Below, one piece after another: positions 23,723-32,815 of a stretch of 64,000 nt of DNA. The stretch comes from Bacteroidota bacterium (GTDB lineage Bacteria; Bacteroidota; Bacteroidia; Chitinophagales; Chitinophagaceae). The stretch spans positions 1 through 64,000 of the forward strand of contig CANFOM010000002.1 in NCBI GenBank assembly GCA_947448725.1, written 5' to 3'. Under the pieces are notes generated by a model. It was given only the letters and a program-made list of their open reading frames with translations, was not told the origin of the DNA and made no database searches. The translations under genes and the position numbers were made by a program. The first letter of the stretch is position 1, and every line of letters starts with the position of its first letter.

Positions 23723-25990
23723 CTATCCGGCAACTTGTTTTCTTATGATATTAAGTGCACCACCTGCTTTAAACCACTCAATTTGCTGTTGGTTATAAGT
23801 ATGGTTGGCCTCAATAGTGTCAACGGTTCCGTCTTTATGCGTTAATACCAAGCTTAAAGGCTTGCCTGCAGTAAACTGCGTTAATCCATTTACATCAATG
23901 GTATCATCTTCTAAAATTTTATCGTAGTCGGCTTTGTTAGCAAATGTTAATGCCAACATACCTTGCTTTTTCAAGTTGGTTTCATGAATACGTGCAAAGG
24001 ATTTAGTCAATACCACTCTAACACCTAAATGTCTTGGCTCCATAGCAGCATGTTCGCGGGAACTACCTTCGCCGTAGTTTTCATCACCCACTACAATGGT
24101 TCCAACACCTGCTGCTTTGTAAGCTCTTTGAGTATTTGGAACAGTATCGTAATTGCCATTGATTTGACTTTTAACATTGTCTGTTTTTTCATTGAAGAAA
24201 TTCACAGCACCAATTAATAAGTTATTAGAAATATTATCTAAGTGGCCACGGAATTTTAACCAAGGACCGGCCATTGAGATATGGTCGGTGGTACATTTTC
24301 CTTTTGCCTTAATTAATAATTTCAACGATTTTAAATCGGTGCCTTCCCATGCAGCAAAGGGGTCTAACAATTGTAAACGCTTAGATGTTGGATCTACCGC
24401 AATAGTAACTTTAGAACCATCTTCTGCTGGGGCTTGGTAGCCTGCATCTTCTACTGCAAAACCTTTCACTGGCAATTCATGTCCTGTAGGCGCATCTAAT
24501 TTTACTTGTTCGCCTTTATTATTAGTAAGTGTATCTGTTAAAGGGTTGAAATTTAAATCACCAGCAATGGCTAATGCAGTAATTAATTCAGGAGAACCTA
24601 CAAAAGCAAAAGTATTCGGGTTACCATCGGCACGCTTTGCAAAATTTCTATTGAAAGAATGTACAATGGTATTTTTTTCTTTTTTCTCAGCACCTACTCT
24701 TTCCCACATTCCAATACAAGGTCCACAAGCATTGGCAAATACTTTCGCACCAATTTGGCTAAATACATCTAAGAAGCCATCTCTTTCAATGGTATACCTT
24801 ACTTGCTCTGAGCCTGGTGTAATTAAGTATTCGGATTTCATCGTCAATCCTTTTTCTGAAACTTGTTTGGCTAAACTTACTGCACGACTAATGTCTTCAT
24901 AAGAGGAATTGGTACAACTTCCTATTAAACCCACTTCGATTTTAGTTGGCCATCCATTGGCGGCAGCCACTTCTTTCATTTTTGAAATAGGCGTTGCTAA
25001 ATCTGGAGTGAAAGGGCCATTCAAGTGCGGCTCTAAAGTATTCAAATCAATTTCAATTACTTCGTCAAAATATTTTTCAGGTGCTGCATACACTTCTGGG
25101 TCTGCTGTTAAATGAGCAGCTACAGCATCAGCTAAAACAGCTACATCTGCTCTTCCTGTAGATTGTAAATAACGACTCATGCTAGCATCGTATCCGAAAG
25201 TAGAAGTGGTCGCACCAATTTCAGCACCCATATTACATATAGTTCCTTTCCCTGTACAACTCATACTTGTAGCGCCTTCTCCAAAATATTCTACAATGGC
25301 ACCCGTGCCTCCTTTTACAGTTAAGATACCAGCTACTTTTAAAATAACATCTTTAGGAGCGGTCCATCCATTTAATTTCCCAGTTAATTTAATACCTATT
25401 AATTTAGGCCATTTTAATTCCCAAGGCAATCCTGCCATTACATCACAAGCATCTGCACCGCCCACGCCAATAGCAATCATGCCTAATCCACCAGCATTTA
25501 CTGTATGAGAATCGGTCCCTATCATTAAGCCTCCTGGGAATGCATAATTTTCTAACACCACTTGGTGAATAATACCTGCCCCTGGCTTCCAAAAACCCAA
25601 CCCATATTTATTAGAAACTGAGGCTAAGAAATCATATACTTCTTTACTATCCGCAGTAGCCACTTGTAAATCTTGTTTGGCCTCTACCTTAGCAGAAATT
25701 AAGTGATCGCAATGCACCGTACTTGGAACAGCTACTTTTGGGCGACCTGCTTGCATAAATTGCAAAAGCGCCATTTGAGCTGTTGCATCTTGCATGGCTA
25801 CTCGGTCTGGCCCAAAATCAACATAAGAACCACCTCTTTCAAAGCTTTCTAATTTTTGATCGCTATGCAAATGCGAGAATAAAATTTTCTCTGATAAACT
25901 TAAGGGACGTCCTAATAATTTACGCGCTGCTTCCACTTTTGCTGGCATTTCAGCATACACTTTTTTGATCATTTCGATATCAAAAGCCAT
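23723..25990 (-). CDS. acn: Aconitate hydratase (mitochondrial type)
   Basis: Interconverts citrate and isocitrate in the TCA cycle with a [4Fe-4S] cluster. 755 aa, the eukaryotic-mitochondrial-like form common in Bacteroidota. Visible hallmarks are [11 protein letters not shown] (about 88), [26 protein letters not shown] (about 155-180), [15 protein letters not shown] with the first cluster Cys (about 358), [11 protein letters not shown] with the next two (about 424), and the swivel domain [20 protein letters not shown] (about 650). An exact TACCTTTG promoter element lies 30 bp before the ATG. Confidence 0.96.
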   Translation of the reverse strand: MAFDIEMIKKVYAEMPAKVEAARKLLGRPLSLSEKILFSHLHSDQKLESFERGGSYVDFGPDRVAMQDATAQMALLQFMQAGRPKVAVPSTVHCDHLISAKVEAKQDLQVATADSKEVYDFLASVSNKYGLGFWKPGAGIIHQVVLENYAFPGGLMIGTDSHTVNAGGLGMIAIGVGGADACDVMAGLPWELKWPKLIGIKLTGKLNGWTAPKDVILKVAGILTVKGGTGAIVEYFGEGATSMSCTGKGTICNMGAEIGATTSTFGYDASMSRYLQSTGRADVAVLADAVAAHLTADPEVYAAPEKYFDEVIEIDLNTLEPHLNGPFTPDLATPISKMKEVAAANGWPTKIEVGLIGSCTNSSYEDISRAVSLAKQVSEKGLTMKSEYLITPGSEQVRYTIERDGFLDVFSQIGAKVFANACGPCIGMWERVGAEKKEKNTIVHSFNRNFAKRADGNPNTFAFVGSPELITALAIAGDLNFNPLTDTLTNNKGEQVKLDAPTGHELPVKGFAVEDAGYQAPAEDGSKVTIAVDPTSKRLQLLDPFAAWEGTDLKSLKLLIKAKGKCTTDHISMAGPWLKFRGHLDNISNNLLIGAVNFFNEKTDNVKSQINGNYDTVPNTQRAYKAAGVGTIVVGDENYGEGSSREHAAMEPRHLGVRVVLTKSFARIHETNLKKQGMLALTFANKADYDKILEDDTIDVNGLTQFTAGKPLSLVLTHKDGTVDTIEANHTYNQQQIEWFKAGGALNIIRKQVAG

Positions 25991-26019
25991 AGGTATAGAT
26001 TTTGTTGTTAAAACTGCTG

Positions 26020-26027
26020 CAAAGGTA
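26020..26027 (-). promoter_or_regulatory. -7 promoter element of acn
   Basis: TACCTTTG on the minus strand, an exact TAnnTTTG match, which would give a 5' UTR of about 25 nt. No convincing -33 element was seen. Confidence 0.45.
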
Positions 26028-26113
26028 AGTCAAAATGCTAGCCGGTGTGCTCAAATAATACACTTTATGTCCACTTTTTTCAATAAATTTGACTTGGAAT
26101 ATAAACTACCATC

Positions 26114-26332
26114 ATGCAAAAAATGAGAGATTTCTTGGAATTACATGCTTTTGGCGTTTGCACAGCCATAGGGGAAAGATTAGGCATTGCTAGTGCTAAA
26201 ATTAGATTGTGGTTTATCTATATCTCTTTTTTAACCTTTGGCTCTCCGGTAATTATTTATATGATTTTGGCTTTTATCAGAAGTATCAAAAATTATATCT
26301 TATTAGCCAAACGCAATCCTTTAAAGTACTAA
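26114..26332 (+). CDS. PspC-domain small membrane protein
   Basis: A 72-aa protein that fits the PspC domain. An amphipathic N-terminal stretch with GVCTAIGERLGIASAKIRLWFIY matches the family pattern of a GVCxGIAxYFxxxxxxVRLxFV signature. One long hydrophobic segment (about 34-60) probably forms one membrane-embedded hairpin or a single TM. Such proteins are linked to envelope stress in other bacteria. Here it stands alone between aconitase and kdsA, so the role is open. Confidence 0.72.
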   Translation: MQKMRDFLELHAFGVCTAIGERLGIASAKIRLWFIYISFLTFGSPVIIYMILAFIRSIKNYILLAKRNPLKY

Positions 26333-26362
26333 TTGCGTTCTTAATTTCATCTTAGTATGTAA

Positions 26363-26428
26363 TTATCTACACATCGCAGTATATACTTATCTACACATCG
26401 CAGTATATACTTATCTACACATCGCAGT
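26363..26428. repeat. 24-bp tandem repeat, 2.75 copies
   Basis: The unit TTATCTACACATCGCAGTATATAC occurs at 26363 and 26387 with no differences. A third, partial copy of 18 bases starts at 26411. The array lies between the convergent pspC-like gene and kdsA and runs into a 7-bp hairpin (CAGTTTC-TAC-GAAACTG, 26425-26441) that overlaps the kdsA stop. Each unit begins TTATCTACA, one mismatch from the DnaA box TTATCCACA. There is no flanking transposase. Confidence 0.9.
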
Positions 26429-26430
26429 TT

Positions 26431-27255
26431 CTACGAAACTGTTCTTCTTAATCTAACTAATTTTTCTAATAAAGGTGCTAGCTTTTCTAAGGAAAGCATA
26501 TTGGCTCCATCACTTTTTGCTTGTGCAGGATTGGGATGTGTTTCTATAAATAATCCATCTGCACCAGTAGCAATAGCTGCTTTAGCAATGGTTTCTATTA
26601 ATTGAGGATTTCCGCCAGTAATACCACTAATTTGATTGGGTTGTTGTAAAGAATGCGTGCAGTCCATAATTACGGGTACTTTATTTTCTTGCATCGCAGG
26701 AATGTTTCTGTAATCCACCACTAAATCTTGGTAACCAAAAGTGTTACCTCTTTCGGTTAACATTATTTTTTCATTGCCAGCCATTCTAATTTTATCTACT
26801 GCAAATTTCATAGAAGCACCACTCAAAAATTGTCCCTTTTTTACATTGACTATTTTTTGGGTAGCCGCCGCGGCTAAAAGCAAATCGGTTTGTCTGCATA
26901 AGAAAGCAGGAATTTGTAAAATGTCTATAAATTTTGCCGCAATAGCTGCTTCGTCATGTGCGTGAATATCGGAAGTAGTGGGTACCTTATAATGGGCGCC
27001 TACTTTTTTAATGAGTTCCATTCCTGTATCATCTCCAATGCCCGTAAAAGAGTTGGCACTGGTGCGATTGGCTTTTCTATAACTAGCTTTAAATATATAA
27101 GCGATACCTAAGTTTTTACAAAGGGTAGACACTTTATCGCCAATCTCCATCACCAATTCTTCGTTCTCTACCACACATGGGCCTGCGATTAAAAAAAAGT
27201 TATTGGGGTCGTAAGATTGTGCCTTACATAAATCTTGTAAATAAGAAGGAATCAT
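26431..27255 (-). CDS. kdsA: 3-deoxy-8-phosphooctulonate synthase (Kdo-8-P synthase)
   Basis: Condenses arabinose-5-phosphate with phosphoenolpyruvate on the way to Kdo of the LPS core. The TIM barrel has IAGPCVVENEELV (about 24), FKASYRKANRTSANSFTG (about 56-73), TERGNTFGYQDLVVD (about 165-180), and DCTHSLQQPNQISGITGGNPQLI (about 195), which distinguishes KdsA from DAHP synthase. The ORF track runs 19 codons further upstream. The ATG at 27255 gives the normal length (about 274 aa) and nearly removes the overlap with the Rrf2 gene. Confidence 0.94.
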   Translation of the reverse strand: MIPSYLQDLCKAQSYDPNNFFLIAGPCVVENEELVMEIGDKVSTLCKNLGIAYIFKASYRKANRTSANSFTGIGDDTGMELIKKVGAHYKVPTTSDIHAHDEAAIAAKFIDILQIPAFLCRQTDLLLAAAATQKIVNVKKGQFLSGASMKFAVDKIRMAGNEKIMLTERGNTFGYQDLVVDYRNIPAMQENKVPVIMDCTHSLQQPNQISGITGGNPQLIETIAKAAIATGADGLFIETHPNPAQAKSDGANMLSLEKLAPLLEKLVRLRRTVS

Positions 27256-27286
27256 GTTGTTAATTTTTCGATTTTGAGTACTTGTG

Positions 27287-27700
27287 TTATTTTTTGAAAA
27301 ATAAGTCTGCAACGGTTCTTTTATCTAAAATAGACAAAGTATTGTCTCTTACTTCAATCAGTACTTTATTGATACTGCATTTTTTTTCATTGCAATCGGC
27401 ACATTTTTGGTAAAAGTTTAAACTTACACAAGGCAGCATGGCTATGGGGCCTTCAATAATTCTAAAAATGCCAGATAGTTTTATTTTTTCAGGAGGAATA
27501 GCAAATAAGTAACCTCCATGTTTTCCTTTTTTGCTATCTAAAAAACCTGCTTTTTTTAATTCTAGTAAAATATTTTCAAGAAATTTAATAGGTATATTTT
27601 TTTTATCAGCAATTTCGGCAATGAGAATAGGGGTCGCCTCCTGGTGCTCTACCATATAGGCGAGTGCTTGTAGTGCATATTGTGTTTTCTTTGATAACAT
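27287..27700 (-). CDS. Rrf2-family transcriptional regulator
   Basis: A 137-aa Rrf2 regulator. It has an N-terminal winged helix-turn-helix (MLSKKTQYALQALAYMVEH, then IAEIADKKNIPIKFLENILLELKKAGFLDSKKGKHGGYLF), a dimerisation helix, and a loop with four cysteines spaced C-x8-C-x2-C-x4-C (about 96-113). The Cys pattern would suit a metal or Fe-S cofactor, but differs from the three-Cys IscR pattern. It lies 31 bp upstream of the kdsA ATG, so the two are probably co-transcribed. The true target genes are unknown. Confidence 0.85.
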   Translation of the reverse strand: MLSKKTQYALQALAYMVEHQEATPILIAEIADKKNIPIKFLENILLELKKAGFLDSKKGKHGGYLFAIPPEKIKLSGIFRIIEGPIAMLPCVSLNFYQKCADCNEKKCSINKVLIEVRDNTLSILDKRTVADLFFKK

Positions 27701-27739
27701 ATTTAATCTACGCTATTTTTATAAATTACATTTACTAAG

Positions 27740-28456
27740 CTAAAGCCCTAATACTTGCTTCATCGTAAAGATACCCCTTTTTTTATTGGCAAATTCTGCA
27801 GCTAAAACAGCACCTGAAGCAAACCCTTTTCTAGTATGTGCTGTATGAATAATATCAATTCTATCAATGGCCGATTCGTAACTCACTGTATGTGTTCCAG
27901 GGGCGGGGTCGATTCTTTCTGAATGAATGATTAAATCGGAGGGGTTAGCGGAGGCTGCATTGACCCATTTATTTTTTCTACCTATTTTTTCTAAAATTTG
28001 TTCTGCCAAGCTAATTGCGGTTCCACTCGGAGCATCCTTTTTCTCGGTATGATGCAATTCGGTCATAGAAACATCATAGTCATTATATGGCTCCATCAGT
28101 AACGCAAGTTGTTTGTTTAATTCGAAAAATAAATTAACGCCAATGCTGTAATTACTCGAATACACCAAGCAACCTTGGTGTTGATTACAAATTGCAGTTA
28201 TTTGATCCCATTTTTCTAACCAACCTGTTGAGCCACTAACTACTGGAACATTCCATTCCATACATTTTGAAATATTATCGAATGCGCTATGAGGTCCAGT
28301 GAATTCAATCGCCACTTCTGCTTTTTGCAAATTAGTTTTTGTAAATTCATTGGCATTGTTCACATCTATCTTCAATACAATTTCATGTCCTTTGGTCAAG
28401 GCCATTTCTTCAATGGCTTTTCCCATTTTCCCATATCCAATAAGTGCAATTTTCAT
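27740..28456 (-). CDS. dapB: 4-hydroxy-tetrahydrodipicolinate reductase
   Basis: Reduces the dihydrodipicolinate intermediate with NAD(P)H in lysine/DAP synthesis. MKIALIGYGKMGKAIEEMA is the Rossmann start, GSTGW (about 76) lies in the cofactor region, and ELHHTEKKDAPSGTAISLAEQI (about 132-153) is the DapB signature with catalytic His and Lys. 238 aa matches the short Bacteroidota form. Neighbours are DUF5683, parB and parA, a gene order common in this phylum. Confidence 0.95.
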   Translation of the reverse strand: MKIALIGYGKMGKAIEEMALTKGHEIVLKIDVNNANEFTKTNLQKAEVAIEFTGPHSAFDNISKCMEWNVPVVSGSTGWLEKWDQITAICNQHQGCLVYSSNYSIGVNLFFELNKQLALLMEPYNDYDVSMTELHHTEKKDAPSGTAISLAEQILEKIGRKNKWVNAASANPSDLIIHSERIDPAPGTHTVSYESAIDRIDIIHTAHTRKGFASGAVLAAEFANKKRGIFTMKQVLGL

Positions 28457-28470
28457 ACTAGTAAGTTTAT

Positions 28471-29043
28471 TTATTTGGCATGACTGCCTTTAAAATTAAT
28501 TTGTAAAGATAAGCCAGATTGTTGTTGACTAGGCTGTATATAAGGGATTAGCCTTAAGGATAAATTATTGTTGACATCAAATTCCTTCAAATGGCCAGAA
28601 ACCGTCGCGTCTATAACATTTACTCCCCAAGCTAGTATAAACCACATGATGGCATAGTCTCGGTCTCTTCTAAATATATTTCTGTAACTCTGTATGGAGC
28701 CCAAACTTAATTTAGACAATCTAGGATCTATCTTAGGAATATCAGAAGGGTCCCCGTTGGCCTCTTTAAACTTAGCTTCATATCCAAATTTTGTTCTTTG
28801 GTACCAATCGTTATTATATACATAAGCGTATGCAGGAATAGATAGTACACCATAGACCAAAGGAATTTTCCAAAATTGTTTGTTGTAGGCTTGACCCCAT
28901 CCAGGAATCATGGCAGATCTTTTAGTGGCTCTACTTGGAATATGATGAAGTAGGGTGTCTGCATTTTTAATATAAGCAGAATCTTGGCTCCAGGCAGTTT
29001 GCTGAAAAAATAAAATCAGCATAAATAATAATAATTGCCTCAT
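28471..29043 (-). CDS. DUF5683 domain-containing protein
   Basis: A 190-aa exported or membrane protein. Signal peptide MRQLLLFMLILFFQQTAWSQ, then a region typical of DUF5683: ATKRSAMIPGWGQAYNKQFWKIPLVYG (about 40-66), YNNDWYQRTKFGYEA, and FRRDRDYAIMWFILAWGVNVIDATVSGHL (about 124-152), with two hydrophobic helices. Function is unknown. It commonly sits between parB and dapB in Bacteroidota, as here. Confidence 0.8.
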   Translation of the reverse strand: MRQLLLFMLILFFQQTAWSQDSAYIKNADTLLHHIPSRATKRSAMIPGWGQAYNKQFWKIPLVYGVLSIPAYAYVYNNDWYQRTKFGYEAKFKEANGDPSDIPKIDPRLSKLSLGSIQSYRNIFRRDRDYAIMWFILAWGVNVIDATVSGHLKEFDVNNNLSLRLIPYIQPSQQQSGLSLQINFKGSHAK

Positions 29044-29075
29044 CCTTTAAATTCCTTTATGATAAAAAATGCTTA

Positions 29076-30014
29076 CTAGCTAATGCTTAATTGCATTGCT
29101 TCTAATATTTTATTTAAACCATTTAAATCCGAGTATTCGATGGTTATTTTGCCACTGCCGTTTTTTTGGTGTTGTAAAATAACTTTAGTAGAAAGATGGC
29201 TTGTTAATTTATCTTCTAGTTTTTTATATACTGGAGAAAGTTGATTTTTATTGGATGCTGAAACATTGGGCATTGCACTATTCTTTCCTGCCTGATTCAT
29301 TTTTCTAATTAAGTCCTCTGTTTGACGAACGGTTAATCCTTTCTCTATGATTTCTTTAAATAAAAATAATTGCTTGTCTATTTCTTTGCCAATTAACATT
29401 TTAGCTAAGCTCACGCTTAAGGTACCATTGCGAAGGGCTGCTTGAATATTGGGAGGAAGTTCTAATAATCGAATATAGTTGGAAATGGTTGATCTGTCCT
29501 TTCCCATGCGCTCCGCCACTTTCTCCTGAGTATAATTCAAGTCCTCCATCATCCGCTGATAACTTAACGCTATTTCAATTTCATTTAAATCTTCTCTTTG
29601 TAAATTTTCAAGTAGTGCTAATTCTAATAACTCTTGATCATTTCCCATGCGCACATAAGCGGGTAAGTCGGTTAAGCCCGCTATTTTAGCGGCTCTAAAA
29701 CGGCGCTCGCCTGCAATTAACTGAAACTTGCCATTGGTTAATTGAGCCACTGTGATAGGCTGTATTAAATCATGTATTTGAATAGAGTTGGCAAGCTCTC
29801 TCAAAGTTTTTTCGTCAAAATCTTTTCTTGGATTTTTTGGATTGACTACTATATCCTGTAAGGCAATTCGATTGCTAGCTACTGCTTTCTCTTTTATGGC
29901 AGCAGGAACATTAGAATTATTGGCAGCCGGATTTTTGTAATCCGTATCAATACTTTGCAATAGGGAGCGAAGTCCTTTGCCAATGAGATCTTTATTGGGT
30001 GTACTCTTGCTCAT
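29076..30014 (-). CDS. parB: Chromosome-partitioning protein ParB (Spo0J family)
   Basis: CTP-dependent DNA clamp that loads at parS and spreads. The N-terminal ParB/Srx-like domain has VVNPKNPRKDFDEKTLRELANSI and the GERRFRAAK motif (about 104-112). A helix-turn-helix follows (YTQEKVAERMGKDRSTISNYIRLLELP, about 155-181), then a linker and a C-terminal dimerisation domain (about 250-312). The start lies 3 bases after the parA stop, so the pair is translated from one message. I did not find an obvious parS palindrome in the window. Confidence 0.94.
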   Translation of the reverse strand: MSKSTPNKDLIGKGLRSLLQSIDTDYKNPAANNSNVPAAIKEKAVASNRIALQDIVVNPKNPRKDFDEKTLRELANSIQIHDLIQPITVAQLTNGKFQLIAGERRFRAAKIAGLTDLPAYVRMGNDQELLELALLENLQREDLNEIEIALSYQRMMEDLNYTQEKVAERMGKDRSTISNYIRLLELPPNIQAALRNGTLSVSLAKMLIGKEIDKQLFLFKEIIEKGLTVRQTEDLIRKMNQAGKNSAMPNVSASNKNQLSPVYKKLEDKLTSHLSTKVILQHQKNGSGKITIEYSDLNGLNKILEAMQLSIS

Positions 30015-30016
30015 AA

Positions 30017-30817
30017 TTAATCAATTATACGCTCGGCATTACTCATATTGGTCATGCCATTTTTTTGTAAAATTTCTTTTGCTAAATTTAAATAATTCAC
30101 AGTGCCTTTACTATCGGCATCATATAAAATAACAGGCTTACCTACACTTGGTGCTTCACTTAAACGGGTATTTCTGTGAATGATGGTGGAGAAAACCATT
30201 TCATCAAAATGCTTTCTTACTTCACTCACTACTTGATTGCTTAAACGAAGTCTTCCATCGTACATGGTCATTAAGATCCCTTCAATTTGTAGTTGAGGAT
30301 TTAAGCGGCTTTGCACAATTTTGATGGTATTTAATAATTTGCCTAATCCTTCCAAAGCAAAAAACTCACATTGCACTGGAACAATCACACTATCGGAGGC
30401 AACCAAAGCATTGACAGTAATTAAACCCAAAGAAGGCAAACAGTCAATGATGATAAAATCATATTGGTCTTTTATGGGGATTAATAATTCCTTTAAAACA
30501 TTTTCTCTATTAGGCAAATTGACCAATTCTATTTCTGCACCTACTAAATCGATATGAGAAGGGATAACGTCTAAATGAGGAATTTCAGATTTTAGGATAA
30601 TATCGGCTAAGGGCGTTTGATTGATCATCCCGTCGTATAAACTAGTCGTAATATTATGTAAATCAAATCCTATTCCTGTTGTGCTATTGGCTTGAGGATC
30701 GGCGTCTATTAGTAAGGTTTTAAACTCTAAAACAGCCAAACTTGCCGCTATATTGATAGCGGAAGTTGTTTTACCAACACCCCCTTTTTGATTCGCTATT
30801 CCTATAATTCTTGCCAT
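30017..30817 (-). CDS. parA: Chromosome-partitioning ATPase ParA (Soj)
   Basis: ATPase of the ParABS chromosome segregation system. Deviant Walker [16 protein letters not shown] near the N-terminus, switch I region [14 protein letters not shown], and DCLPSLG. The ATG at 30817 gives [18 protein letters not shown], the usual start, and is preferred to the ORF-track start nine codons upstream. An exact TATTTTTG promoter element lies about 25 bp upstream, within the short gap to the divergent metallophosphoesterase gene. Confidence 0.95.
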   Translation of the reverse strand: MARIIGIANQKGGVGKTTSAINIAASLAVLEFKTLLIDADPQANSTTGIGFDLHNITTSLYDGMINQTPLADIILKSEIPHLDVIPSHIDLVGAEIELVNLPNRENVLKELLIPIKDQYDFIIIDCLPSLGLITVNALVASDSVIVPVQCEFFALEGLGKLLNTIKIVQSRLNPQLQIEGILMTMYDGRLRLSNQVVSEVRKHFDEMVFSTIIHRNTRLSEAPSVGKPVILYDADSKGTVNYLNLAKEILQKNGMTNMSNAERIID

Positions 30818-30841
30818 AAAATGGGTATCCTTAATTTCTGC

Positions 30842-30849
30842 CAAAAATA
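30842..30849 (-). promoter_or_regulatory. -7 promoter element of parAB
   Basis: TATTTTTG on the minus strand, an exact TAnnTTTG match, which would give a 5' UTR of about 20 nt. Confidence 0.45.
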
Positions 30850-30905
30850 AGGGATAAATGGTAACAATTTGGGATTAAATTGGCCATTAATGAGGCTTTT
30901 GGCCC

Positions 30906-30913
30906 TAATTTTG
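30906..30913 (+). promoter_or_regulatory. -7 promoter element of the metallophosphoesterase gene
   Basis: TAATTTTG, an exact TAnnTTTG match, 16 bp before the ATG at 30930 and divergent to the parAB element. Confidence 0.45.
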
Positions 30914-30929
30914 CGTTTTAAATTATTCT

Positions 30930-32165
30930 ATGCGCAGCCCTCTTTTTATTTTCATCCTGGTAACAGTATTGATTCTCATTGACTTTTATATTTACGCTGT
31001 TTTAAAGACCTTATTCCAATCAGCATCCATAGGTACCAAAAGCTTTATAAGCATCCTGTATTGGACCTTATGTATTGTCAGTGTAGGTTCTTTTTTATTG
31101 TTTCCCTTTATAGTTAATCCCTACTTTAAACAATATATTTTTTCCATTGGAATAGGGTGGGTATTGACCCAAATTTTTATGGTTCTTTTTTTCTTAATTG
31201 ATGATGTAAGAAGAGGTGCTTTTTGGACCATGGGACAAGTGGCTTCTGCAGCGGGTGCAAAATTTTTGAATGCCGATAAAGGCATTCCTCGTTCTGCTTT
31301 TTTAAGTTGGTTGGGAGTAGGACTTTCTTCTACCTTATTTTTATCCTTGTTGTATGGATTTGGCAACAAATACAAGTATACACTTATCAAGAAAAAAATT
31401 GCTTTAAATGGATTGCCATCAAGTTTTAAAGGTTTTAAAATTATACATATCAGTGACATTCATAGTGGAAGCTTAAAAGACCAAGCGGCAGTGCTTAAAG
31501 GAATTGCTATGATTCAAAAGCAAAATGCGGATTTAATTTTATTCACGGGCGATTTAGTCAATGATCGTGCTACGGAGATGAAAGATTGGATGTCGATTTT
31601 TAGTCAAATTAAAGCGCCTCATGGAGTGTATAGTACTTTGGGCAATCATGATTATGGGGATTATGTTAGTTGGGATAGTCCAGTAGCTAAACAACAAAAT
31701 TTAGAAGCGCTAAAAAAAGTGCATCATGATTTAGGTTGGAGATTGTTGATGAATGAAAATGTACTCATTACAAAACAAGATGAGGCCATTCGTTTGGTGG
31801 GTATAGAAAATTGGGGAGCAAAAGCAAGATTCCCTAAATACGGCAAAATGGAGCAAGCCATGCATGGGGTGGGTGATAAAGAAGTAATTGTTTTAATGAG
31901 TCATGACCCTAGTCATTGGGAAGCAGAAGTCATTCCTAAATATCCTGCCATTCAACTTACTTTAGCTGGACATACGCATGGAATGCAATTTGGCTTGGAG
32001 AACCCATATTTCAAATGGAGTCCTGTTCAATGGGTGTATAAACAATGGGCAGGTATTTATGACAACAAAAAGCAACAGTTATATGTGAATAGAGGTTTTG
32101 GTTTTATTGGCTATCCAGGAAGGGTGGGGATATTGCCCGAAATAACTTTAATTGAATTGGTATAG
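30930..32165 (+). CDS. Membrane-anchored metallophosphoesterase
   Basis: A calcineurin-like phosphoesterase. About 150 N-terminal residues hold four hydrophobic segments, then the five metal-binding blocks appear in order: IIHISDIHSGS (about 172), LFTGDLVND (about 207), STLGNHDYGD (about 235), LMSHDP (about 322) and LAGHTHGMQFG (about 344). The architecture matches the YkuE/YaeI-like family, some of which are lipid-linked UDP-sugar hydrolases. The substrate here is not evident. 411 aa is normal for the membrane-anchored group. Confidence 0.88.
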   Translation: MRSPLFIFILVTVLILIDFYIYAVLKTLFQSASIGTKSFISILYWTLCIVSVGSFLLFPFIVNPYFKQYIFSIGIGWVLTQIFMVLFFLIDDVRRGAFWTMGQVASAAGAKFLNADKGIPRSAFLSWLGVGLSSTLFLSLLYGFGNKYKYTLIKKKIALNGLPSSFKGFKIIHISDIHSGSLKDQAAVLKGIAMIQKQNADLILFTGDLVNDRATEMKDWMSIFSQIKAPHGVYSTLGNHDYGDYVSWDSPVAKQQNLEALKKVHHDLGWRLLMNENVLITKQDEAIRLVGIENWGAKARFPKYGKMEQAMHGVGDKEVIVLMSHDPSHWEAEVIPKYPAIQLTLAGHTHGMQFGLENPYFKWSPVQWVYKQWAGIYDNKKQQLYVNRGFGFIGYPGRVGILPEITLIELV

Positions 32166-32176
32166 TTTTTTAGTTT

Positions 32177-32184
32177 TAATTTTG
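32177..32184 (+). promoter_or_regulatory. -7 promoter element of the PorT-like gene
   Basis: TAATTTTG, an exact TAnnTTTG match, 22 bp before the ATG at 32207 and only 12 bp after the previous stop. Confidence 0.4.
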
Positions 32185-32206
32185 TACTGTACTCAATATT
32201 TACCTT

Positions 32207-32815
32207 ATGAAAAAAGTAGCCTTCATTTTAATGGGTTGTATCGCATTAAATACAAATGCGCAAGATAAATTGGCCATAGGTATTAAAGTAGGCCAAAATT
32301 TTACGAGCGTAAACAATGTAAATGTTGATCACAATTCAGCTTCTTATCATTTAGGAGCCTCTGTTCAAATTGGTATTGGACCATTATTTAGTATTGTACC
32401 CGAGGCCATTTTAACACAGACTAAATTAGAGGCCAACCCAACCGCCGTAGATTTGGTTTTAAATCCAGGTCTTAAGCCTGAGACTTTCCATTTGAATTAT
32501 TTAGCCATTCCATTACTTGCCCAATACAAACCTTTCAAAAGTTTATTGTTTCAGGCGGGTCCTCAATACAGCATTTTATTAGATCAGAAAAAAGACGGAA
32601 CTGAAAACGCAAGAACGGCTTTTAGTAGCGGAGAATTTGCTTTGGTGGGAGGTGCTAAGATTGATTTAGGCGGGTTTTTTATCTATGGACGTTATGTAAT
32701 TGGAATGAACAATATTGGCTCAGCCGCTGAGGGCTATAGCAATCTGAAAGATCAAAGTACATGGAAAACGCGTCAATGGCAATTAGGAGTGGGGTTAAGC
32801 TTATTTAACTTTTAG
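32207..32815 (+). CDS. Small outer-membrane beta-barrel protein (PorT / OMP_b-brl_2 type)
   Basis: 202 aa with signal peptide MKKVAFILMGCIALNTNAQ. Strand patterns fit an 8-stranded barrel: LAIGIKVGQNFTSVN, YHLGASVQIGIGPLFSIVPEAILTQ, HLNYLAIPLLAQYKP, LLFQAGPQYSILL, and a C-terminal WQLGVGLSLFNF ending in an aromatic residue. The YLAIPLLAQY segment is characteristic of the PorT-like family. The specific role is unknown. Its last 15 bases overlap the convergent DUF4954 gene. Confidence 0.78.
   Translation: MKKVAFILMGCIALNTNAQDKLAIGIKVGQNFTSVNNVNVDHNSASYHLGASVQIGIGPLFSIVPEAILTQTKLEANPTAVDLVLNPGLKPETFHLNYLAIPLLAQYKPFKSLLFQAGPQYSILLDQKKDGTENARTAFSSGEFALVGGAKIDLGGFFIYGRYVIGMNNIGSAAEGYSNLKDQSTWKTRQWQLGVGLSLFNF

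Noticed and set aside
24029-25968. Plus-strand ORFs within the aconitase gene
   Set aside because: All lie antisense in a clear 755-aa aconitase; compositions are mirror images of its codons.
26363-26428. Tandem repeat as a CRISPR array
   Set aside because: Units are contiguous without spacers and there are no cas genes.
29076-30817. parS site near parAB
   Set aside because: Looked for a TGTTTCACGTGAAACA-like palindrome by eye and found none in the window.
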